The position numbers and the translations under genes are program-made. Below, one piece after another: positions 58,447 through 64,000 of a stretch of 64,000 bases of DNA (position 1 is the first letter of the stretch; each line of letters begins with the position of its first letter). Source of the stretch: Plantactinospora sp040120695 (lineage in GTDB: Bacteria > Actinomycetota > Actinomycetes > Mycobacteriales > Micromonosporaceae); NCBI RefSeq assembly GCF_040120695.1, contig NZ_JBEEAC010000026.1, positions 1-64,000 on the forward strand. The letters run 5' to 3'. The notes below the pieces were generated by a model. It searched no databases. It was not told where the DNA came from and saw only the letters and a list, made by a program, of their open reading frames with translations.

Positions 58447-58714
58447 CGTCGTCCTCCTCGGTTCCACTGGGCCGGTGCGTCGCCCGGACCGGCCGCTACC
58501 TCTGCCTCGAACGGGCGACGACGGATCCGACAGCTCTGCCTGACTTTTTCCGAGGAATTTCGGGTGACCTCTCCGAGAAGCTCGCCCGACCCCGACCCGA
58601 CCCGACCCGAGCGGCGCGGCGCGGCTCGGACCAGGGCCACCGGCGGCACCGACGAGTGGTGGCCGGATCTGCCCGAAACGTGCCGTCGGGGCGGCCGGTC
58701 GTAGGCTCGGGGCC

Positions 58715-59344
58715 ATGTCCTGGACGACCTATGGCACCTTCCTGCTCTTCGCGGTGGTGCTGATCGTGGTCCCCGGCCCGGACTTCGCGGTGGTCACCCG
58801 GAACACGCTCGCCGCCGGTCGCGGGCGGGGCTGGTGGAGCGCAGTCGGCGTCGCCTGCTCCAACGCCGTACAGGGCAGTGCGGCCGCGGCCGGGCTGGGG
58901 GCGGTGATCGTAGGCTCCCAGCCGCTGTTCCAGACGATCAAGTGGGTGGGCGTCGGCTACCTCGCCTTCCTCGGGCTCCAGGCGCTGCGCTCGGCCTGGC
59001 GCGGCCGGTACGCCCCGATCGGCGGGAACCAGCCCGCCCCGCCCGGGCAGGCCCTCGCCGGCTGGCGACAGGGCTTCCTGTCCAACATCACCAACCCCAA
59101 GGTGCTGGCCTTCTATCTCGCGGTACTTCCGCAGTTCGTCGGGGAGCGCGCCCCGCTGGGCGTACTGCTGCTCTTCGCGCTGAGTCACGCGGTGCTCTCG
59201 CTGCTCTACCTGCTGACCCTGGTCGGGCTGCTGCACCGGGCACGCCGGGTGCTGTCCCGACGCCGGGTGCGCCGGGCGATGGACGCCGGCACCGGGGTCG
59301 CGATGCTCGGCTTCAGCGTCCGGCTCGCCACCGAGCGGGCCTGA
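58715..59344 (+). CDS. LysE/RhtB-family amino-acid exporter
   Basis: The 209-residue protein has about six helices and the family motif VVLIVVPGPDFAVVTRNTLAAGRGRGWWSAVGVACSN, with a long cytoplasmic loop before NITNPKVLAFYLAVLPQF. It exports amino acids or derivatives; the substrate is unknown. It appears monocistronic. Confidence 0.93.
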   Translation: MSWTTYGTFLLFAVVLIVVPGPDFAVVTRNTLAAGRGRGWWSAVGVACSNAVQGSAAAAGLGAVIVGSQPLFQTIKWVGVGYLAFLGLQALRSAWRGRYAPIGGNQPAPPGQALAGWRQGFLSNITNPKVLAFYLAVLPQFVGERAPLGVLLLFALSHAVLSLLYLLTLVGLLHRARRVLSRRRVRRAMDAGTGVAMLGFSVRLATERA

Positions 59345-59561
59345 CTCCCGTCGGCCCTGTGCCTGACCGGTGGGACGCGACGACCGTCCGGGGCACCGCC
59401 GGGAGTGTCTTCAGGTCGTGCCCGCGCTCGATCAGCCCGCCAGCGGTGCGACGATGCTGCCCGGCGACGTCGCCGGACATCCCGACCAGTTGGAACCGCA
59501 GTCGGGACGTCCGGCGACGCCCACCAGAGGCCGTGGCCACCGGCGGGTGGCCGGTCCGCGC

Positions 59562-59933
59562 TCAGCTCGCCTGCCTGGTGGGGGCATGCTGGTCCGGGAG
59601 GAGCTGCCGGACCTTGTGGACCGCGCGATGGCCTTCGGGCACCCCCTCGACCAGTGCGACCATCGAGGTCGCGTGCGCGGTGCGGAGCGGCAGGATCGCC
59701 TGGTAGTCCGGCGACCCGTACCACTCCTGCGCGCTCGCCAGATCGGGGAACTCCAGCAGCACGACGTCGCCGTTCCAGGTTCCCTCATGCCCGACGAGCT
59801 GCCCGCCGTGCACGAGATAGCGACCACCGTACGGCGCCATCGTGGCCTCGATCCGCTCGATGTATTCCACGATCTCCGGGCCGACCTCGACGTTCTCCAG
59901 GTAACCGATCACGTACCCGCGCGGCGCCGTCAT
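59562..59933 (-). CDS. DUF1330 family protein
   Basis: The 123-residue dimeric alpha-beta-barrel-type protein matches DUF1330 (GYVIGYLENVE, YGGRYLVHGGQLVGHEGTW, VVLLEFPDLASAQEWYGSPDYQAILPLR). Function is unknown. It overlaps the SnoaL-like gene by 4 bp, so they are coupled. Confidence 0.9.
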   Translation of the reverse strand: MTAPRGYVIGYLENVEVGPEIVEYIERIEATMAPYGGRYLVHGGQLVGHEGTWNGDVVLLEFPDLASAQEWYGSPDYQAILPLRTAHATSMVALVEGVPEGHRAVHKVRQLLPDQHAPTRQAS

Positions 59934-60286
59934 GCCGGCACCCTGTCCAGGAAACCGCGCACGTCCTGGATCCGGCCCGACTCGTCCAGCACCAGGACGT
60001 CGAATCCGATCACCAGCGGCTCGGCTCCCTCCGGACCCAGGCCCCAGCGGAATCGCACCTGGCGATGGTGGGCGTCGGCCTCACCGACCTGGGTGAACAC
60101 GAGCCCCGGAAACTGCGCCTGGACGCCGTCGACGACCGCGTCGATCCCCTCGCGGCCAGCGACCTCGGCCATCGGGTCGGTGTAGGTCGCCCGGGGCGAC
60201 CAATGTTCGGAGAGCAGCCTCGCCCGCTCGTCACCGGTCGCGTTCCAGGTGGCCAGGTACTGCTGGACGATGCCGTTCATGCTCAT
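59930..60286 (-). CDS. SnoaL-like/NTF2-fold protein
   Basis: The 118-residue protein has the SnoaL-like pattern (IVQQYLATWNATGDERARLLSEHWSPRATYTDPMAEVAGREGI...GFDVLVLDESGRIQDVRGFLD). It may bind or isomerise a small hydrophobic molecule. ATG 60286 or 60280 could start it. It is divergent from the XRE regulator, with a 21-bp dyad in between. Confidence 0.88.
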   Translation of the reverse strand: MSMNGIVQQYLATWNATGDERARLLSEHWSPRATYTDPMAEVAGREGIDAVVDGVQAQFPGLVFTQVGEADAHHRQVRFRWGLGPEGAEPLVIGFDVLVLDESGRIQDVRGFLDRVPA

Positions 60287-60346
60287 TTCTCCCGTTCGTC
60301 TCGATCGGCTGACGTCCAGAATTCTGGCCGGGGCCGCGCATCCAAT

Positions 60347-60367
60347 CCATGACCTCGCAGGTCATGG
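60347..60367. promoter_or_regulatory. Dyad CCATGACCT-N3-AGGTCATGG between divergent units
   Basis: Perfect 9-bp arms with a 3-bp spacer are centred between the SnoaL-like start (60286) and the XRE regulator start (60400). It is the likely operator of that regulator. Confidence 0.75.
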
Positions 60368-60399
60368 CCTCCCGCACCCGGCCTCCTAAGCTCACGGAC

Positions 60400-61179
60400 A
60401 TGAGCGTTGCATTCGAGGTCCCGCCGGTCGGCGCGCTGCTGCGGACCTGGCGTGAACGGCGCCGGTTCAGCCAGCAGGAGCTGTCCAACCGGTCGAGGGT
60501 CTCCACCCGACACCTCAGCCGGGTGGAGACCGGCAGGGCGCGCCCGACACCGGAGATGCTCATGCGCCTCTCCGACAACCTCGACGTGCCGCTGCGGGAT
60601 CGCAACCGGCTCCTGCTGGCCGCCGGCTACGCACCGCGCTATCAGGATCGTCAATTGGACGACTCGTCGATCGCGGTGGTGATGGACGGCCTGCGCCGAC
60701 TCCTCGACGCCCACCTGCCGTACCCCGCGTTGCTGCTGGACGAGTACTGGGACATCGTCGACGCCAATGCTGCCGTCGATCAGCTGCTGGCCGGTTGCGC
60801 GCCGGAGCTGCTGGAGCCGCCGATCAACGTGGTCCGGGTCTGTCTGCACCCGGATGGGCTGGCCGGTCGGATCGGCAATCGCGCGGAGTGGGGCGGTCAT
60901 CTGCTGCAGCAGGTGCGCCACCGTGCCGACCGCACCCATGACCAGCGGCACCGCGAGCTGGCCGCAGAGATCGCCGGGTACCTCGACAAGCCCGATGCCG
61001 TCCCCCTCCGCACGGGACCGGTGATCACCCTTGAGATCGAGGTGGACGGCTTCCCGCTCCGGTTCTTCAGCACCTCCGCCACGCTCAGCACCGCCACCGA
61101 CGTCGCCCTGGAAGGGCTGCATCTGGAGACGTTCCTGCCAGCCGACGAGGAGACCCGACGCCGGTTCGATCAGCGGTAG
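60400..61179 (+). CDS. XRE-family regulator with MmyB-like ligand domain
   Basis: The 259-residue protein has an N-terminal helix-turn-helix (about 10-65; FSQQELSNRSRVSTRHLSRVETGRARPTPEMLMRL). A C-terminal MmyB-like PAS-type domain follows (about 95-255; ALLLDEYWDIVDANAAVDQLL). It probably senses a small molecule, perhaps a fatty acid or the substrate of the divergent SnoaL/DUF1330 pair. ATG 60400 is preferred, because an upstream ATG at 60349 lies inside the operator. Confidence 0.9.
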   Translation: MSVAFEVPPVGALLRTWRERRRFSQQELSNRSRVSTRHLSRVETGRARPTPEMLMRLSDNLDVPLRDRNRLLLAAGYAPRYQDRQLDDSSIAVVMDGLRRLLDAHLPYPALLLDEYWDIVDANAAVDQLLAGCAPELLEPPINVVRVCLHPDGLAGRIGNRAEWGGHLLQQVRHRADRTHDQRHRELAAEIAGYLDKPDAVPLRTGPVITLEIEVDGFPLRFFSTSATLSTATDVALEGLHLETFLPADEETRRRFDQR

Positions 61180-61224
61180 ACCGATCCCGCACCCTTCCGG
61201 CCGGCCTCACAGAGTCTTGCTGTT

Positions 61225-61253
61225 GACAAGATCGCTGCTGGATGGGAATCTAG
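61225..61253 (+). promoter_or_regulatory. Probable sigma-70 promoter of the small membrane protein gene
   Basis: A consensus TTGACA (61225-61230) is followed after 17 bp by GAATCT (61248-61253). The gene start is 44 bp further on, with GGGGAG ahead of it. Confidence 0.55.
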
Positions 61254-61296
61254 ACGATGTAAAGTTCGGTTTCGTCGCGCCGACGGGGAGAATGTG

Positions 61297-61707
61297 ATGT
61301 CGTCCGCCACCCAGAACACCGCCGCCATCCTGCTGATCACCGTTTCGACCATCGCCTTCGGCGGGTTGTCGCTGCTCATGCACCTGGTCCGCCGGATACC
61401 CGGCTATCTGGACAACCCCGTCCGGCGGGCGCTCTGGACCGCCGGGCACGCCCACGCGGGCGTACTCGTGCTGTTCGCGCTCGTCGCGCTCCTCTACCTG
61501 GACCGGGCCGACTACGGCGACGGCATGCTGACGCTCATCCGGGTCCTGCTGGTCGCCGCGCCGATCCTGATGCCGCTCGGCTTCTTCCTCTCCGTCGTAC
61601 GCCCCTCGGACACCAGGCCCAACAAGCTGATCTGGCTGGTCGGAGCCGGTGGGCTGAGCCTGACGGTCGGCACCCTGCTGCTCGGCGTCGGCCTGCTCGG
61701 GCGGTGA
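61297..61707 (+). CDS. Small four-helix membrane protein of unknown function
   Basis: The 136-residue protein has four predicted helices (AAILLITVSTIAFGGLSLLMHL, HAHAGVLVLFALVALLYL, LIRVLLVAAPILMPLGFFLSVV, LIWLVGAGGLSLTVGTLLLGVG). The GHAHAG in helix 2 could bind metal. I do not recognise the family. ATG 61297 follows GGGGAGAATGTG; a GTG at 61294 is possible. Confidence 0.8.
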   Translation: MSSATQNTAAILLITVSTIAFGGLSLLMHLVRRIPGYLDNPVRRALWTAGHAHAGVLVLFALVALLYLDRADYGDGMLTLIRVLLVAAPILMPLGFFLSVVRPSDTRPNKLIWLVGAGGLSLTVGTLLLGVGLLGR

Positions 61708-61807
61708 CCGTCTGGGCGCGGCCACCAGGGCCGTCGACGGGGAGCCCGGTCACCGCGAGGGGACCCGGCCGTGCCGCCCTGACCGGCGGTGCGACAGACT
61801 AGCGGCC

Positions 61808-63271
61808 ATGGCGGCTCGTGGCTTCCCGTACACCGACCTCCGGGAGTTCCTCACCGTGCTGGAGGGCGCCGGCGAGTTGCGCCGGGTCCCGGTGCCGGTC
61901 GACCCGACGCTGGAGATCAGCGAGGTGGTGACCCGTACCGTCCGGGCGAACGGACCTGCCCTGCTCTTCGAGCGCCCCACCCGGGGTGAGATGCCGGTCG
62001 CGATCAACCTCTTCGGCACCGAGCGGCGGATGGCGATGGCGCTCGGCGTCGACCGGCTCGACGAGATCGGCGAGCGGATCGGCGCGCTGGTCAAGCCGGA
62101 GCTGCCGGTCGGCTGGTCCGGCATCCGCGAGGGCCTGGGCAAGGTGATGCAGCTCAAGTCCGTACCGCCGAAGAAGGTCAGGACCGCCCCCTGCCAGCAG
62201 GTGGTCTACCGGGGCGGCGACGTCGACCTGAACCGGCTGCCCGGGCTCCAGGTCTGGCCCGGCGACGGCGGGATCTTCCACAACTACGGGTTGACCCACA
62301 CCAAGCACCCGGAGACCGGCAAGCGCAACCTCGGGCTCTACCGGTTGCAGCAGCACTCGCACAACACCCTCGGCATGCACTGGCAGATTCACAAGGACTC
62401 GACCGCGCACCACGCCGTCGCGGAACGCCTCGGTCAGCGGCTGCCGGCGGCGATCGCCATCGGTTGCGACCCGGTGGTCAGCTACGCCGCCTCGGCCCCA
62501 CTCCCCGGCGACATCGACGAGTACCTCTTCGCCGGCTTCCTGCGGGGCGAGCGGGTCGAGATGGTCGACTGCCTGACCGTGCCGCTCCAGGTGCCCGCGC
62601 ATGCCCAGATCGTGCTGGAGGGCTACATCGAGCCCGGTGAGCGGCTGCCGGAGGGGCCGTTCGGCGACCACACCGGCTACTACACCCCGGTCGAGCCGTT
62701 CCCGGTGCTGCACGTCGAGGCGATGACCACCCAGCGGGAGCCGGTCTACCACTCGATCATCACCTCCAAGCCGCCGCAGGAGGACTACGGGCTCGGCAAG
62801 GCCACCGAACGGATCTTCCAGCCGTTGCTGAAGCTGCTGATCCCGGACATCGTGGACTACGACCTGCCAGCCGCCGGGGTCTTCCACAACTGCGCGATCA
62901 TCTCGATCCGGAAGCGCTATCCGAAGCACGCCCAGAAGGTGATGAACGCCATCTGGGGAGCCCACCTGATGTCGCTGAGCAAGTTGATCGTGATCGTCGA
63001 CGAGGACTGCGACGTGCACGACTACGCCGAGGTGGCCTGGCGGGCCTTCGGCAACGTCGACTACGCCCGTGACCTGCTGCTCACCGAGGGGCCGGTGGAC
63101 CACCTCGACCACTCGTCGTACCAGCAGTTCTGGGGCGGCAAGGCCGGGGTGGACGCCACCCGCAAGCTGCCGACCGAGGGCTACACCCGGGGCTGGCCGG
63201 AGGAGATGACCATGTCGCCGGAGATCCGCTCGTTGGTGGACAAGCGCTGGAAGGAGTACGGAGTCTCATGA
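61808..63271 (+). CDS. UbiD-family decarboxylase of menaquinone biosynthesis
   Basis: The 487-residue UbiD-type protein would use a prenylated-flavin cofactor. Motifs are GGIFHNYGLTHTKHPETGKRNLGLYR, IAIGCDPVVSYAAS and PEGPFGDHTGYYTPVEPFPVLHVEAMT, with the acidic cluster typical of the active site. Coupling by ATGA to a UbiA-like prenyltransferase of the MqnP type points to the futalosine (Mqn) menaquinone pathway, where it would decarboxylate the naphthoate. Confidence 0.93.
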   Translation: MAARGFPYTDLREFLTVLEGAGELRRVPVPVDPTLEISEVVTRTVRANGPALLFERPTRGEMPVAINLFGTERRMAMALGVDRLDEIGERIGALVKPELPVGWSGIREGLGKVMQLKSVPPKKVRTAPCQQVVYRGGDVDLNRLPGLQVWPGDGGIFHNYGLTHTKHPETGKRNLGLYRLQQHSHNTLGMHWQIHKDSTAHHAVAERLGQRLPAAIAIGCDPVVSYAASAPLPGDIDEYLFAGFLRGERVEMVDCLTVPLQVPAHAQIVLEGYIEPGERLPEGPFGDHTGYYTPVEPFPVLHVEAMTTQREPVYHSIITSKPPQEDYGLGKATERIFQPLLKLLIPDIVDYDLPAAGVFHNCAIISIRKRYPKHAQKVMNAIWGAHLMSLSKLIVIVDEDCDVHDYAEVAWRAFGNVDYARDLLLTEGPVDHLDHSSYQQFWGGKAGVDATRKLPTEGYTRGWPEEMTMSPEIRSLVDKRWKEYGVS

Positions 63272-64000
63272 CCGCCGTGGCGGGTGCGCCGGGGCGGGTC
63301 AAGTCCTTCCTCCGGCTGGTGGCGATCGAGCACTCGGTCTTCGCGCTGCCGTTCGCCTACCTCTCCGCGCTGACCGCGATGCAGCGGCACGGCGGCCAGG
63401 TGCGCTGGCTCGACCTGCTGCTGATCACCGTCGCCATGGTCGGGGCGCGGACCTTCGCCATGGCGGCGAACCGGATCATCGATCGGCAGATCGACGCGCG
63501 CAATCCGCGTACCGCCGGGCGGGAACTGGTGACCGGGGCGGTGAGCGTCCGGACCGCCTGGACCGGCGCGGTCGTCGCGCTGCTGGTCTTCCTCGCCGCT
63601 GCGGCGGCGCTCAACCCGCTCTGCCTCGCCCTCGCCCCGCTCGCCGCGATCCCGCTGGTGGTCTACCCCTACGGCAAGCGGTTCACCGACTGGCCGCACG
63701 CGATCCTGGCCCTGGCTCAGGCGGTCGGCCCGGTCGGCGCCTGGCTCGCGGTCACCGGCACCTTCGCCGGCTCCGGCCCGGCCTGGCTGCTCGGCGCGGC
63801 GGTCGGCCTCTGGATCGGCGGCTTCGACCTGATCTACGCCTGCCAGGACACCGAGGTCGACCGTGAGATCGGGGTACGCAGCGTCCCCGCACGCTACGGC
63901 CGCCGGTTCGCCCTGCACGCGTCGACCGTCGCGCACGTCGTGACCTTCGGCCTCTTCTTCTGGTACGGCGAACTCGTCGGGCTGGGCTGGCTCTGGTGGG
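63268..64000 (+). CDS. mqnP: UbiA-family prenyltransferase, MqnP-like (partial, runs off the window)
   Basis: The first 244 residues are visible and the end lies beyond 64000. The first Asp-rich prenyl-diphosphate motif is NRIIDRQIDARNPRTAGREL, the second is YACQDTEVDREIGVRSVPARYG, and the segments between are hydrophobic helices. It attaches the polyprenyl chain to the naphthoate in menaquinone synthesis. It starts at an ATG overlapping the decarboxylase stop. Confidence 0.93.
   Translation, partial: MTAVAGAPGRVKSFLRLVAIEHSVFALPFAYLSALTAMQRHGGQVRWLDLLLITVAMVGARTFAMAANRIIDRQIDARNPRTAGRELVTGAVSVRTAWTGAVVALLVFLAAAAALNPLCLALAPLAAIPLVVYPYGKRFTDWPHAILALAQAVGPVGAWLAVTGTFAGSGPAWLLGAAVGLWIGGFDLIYACQDTEVDREIGVRSVPARYGRRFALHASTVAHVVTFGLFFWYGELVGLGWLWW

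Overview
The window is a stretch of very GC-rich actinobacterial chromosome. Several features point to the family Micromonosporaceae or a close relative: strong G/C third-position bias, frequent GTG starts, ATGA and TGATG gene overlaps, a perfect actinobacterial LexA box, an ECF42/DGPF operon and a Ccs (system II) plus futalosine-type menaquinone gene set. Species level cannot be decided from the sequence alone.

Layout. 1-6.9 kb: the end of an unidentified gene, a MocR-type regulator, an SMP-30-like lactonase, a drug-resistance-type UvrA paralogue behind two near-identical 16-bp dyads, and an LtrA-family membrane protein. 7.0-10.5 kb: a SigB/SigF-type sigma factor with aberrant codon choice, followed at once by an IS3-family element (7866-10459, 3-bp GCC duplication). 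An IS110-family element (about 8164-9491) has split the IS3 OrfA. The 216-bp non-coding left end of the IS110 element carries, in the order expected of a bridge RNA, four short blocks that match the two target flanks and the two element ends. 10.5-13.9 kb: a two-component pair and an ABC-2-like permease without an ATPase. 14-16.3 kb: a VapBC module between two 60-bp direct repeats, a HigBA-type module and tRNA-Lys. 16.4-19.7 kb: a membrane-anchored beta-propeller, a PP2C phosphatase and a LuxR-type ATPase regulator.

20-29.3 kb is the most unusual part. Four proteins resembling the Streptomyces SCO2521-SCO2524 conserved set (including a P-loop protein with Arg in place of the Walker A Lys) surround a convergent 1452-aa DUF4062-NACHT-HEAT protein, which has the architecture of an NLR-like conflict ATPase. 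29.3-34.9 kb holds an SOS-boxed 78-aa gene, mscL, a STAS protein, an epimerase, a DUF4352 protein, a threonine-dehydratase-like enzyme and a second VapBC. 35-41 kb holds a secreted GH16/ricin-lectin glucanase with a LacI-type box, oligopeptidase B, a GlcE-like flavoprotein and a secreted M23 peptidase.

41-49 kb is a signalling island: an RsbW-like/GAF/PP2C phosphatase, a soluble poly-HAMP hybrid kinase of 1455 aa, a response regulator and a STAS protein. 49-55.3 kb is a tightly packed haem and cytochrome c maturation operon (hemL, phosphatase, resA-like, ccdA, resB, ccsB). 55.4-61.7 kb holds small-enzyme and regulator units (VOC protein, ECF42-DGPF-DUF998, LysE, DUF1330/SnoaL with a divergent XRE regulator behind a 21-bp dyad). 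The window ends in menaquinone genes (a UbiD-like decarboxylase, then mqnP, which is cut by the window edge).
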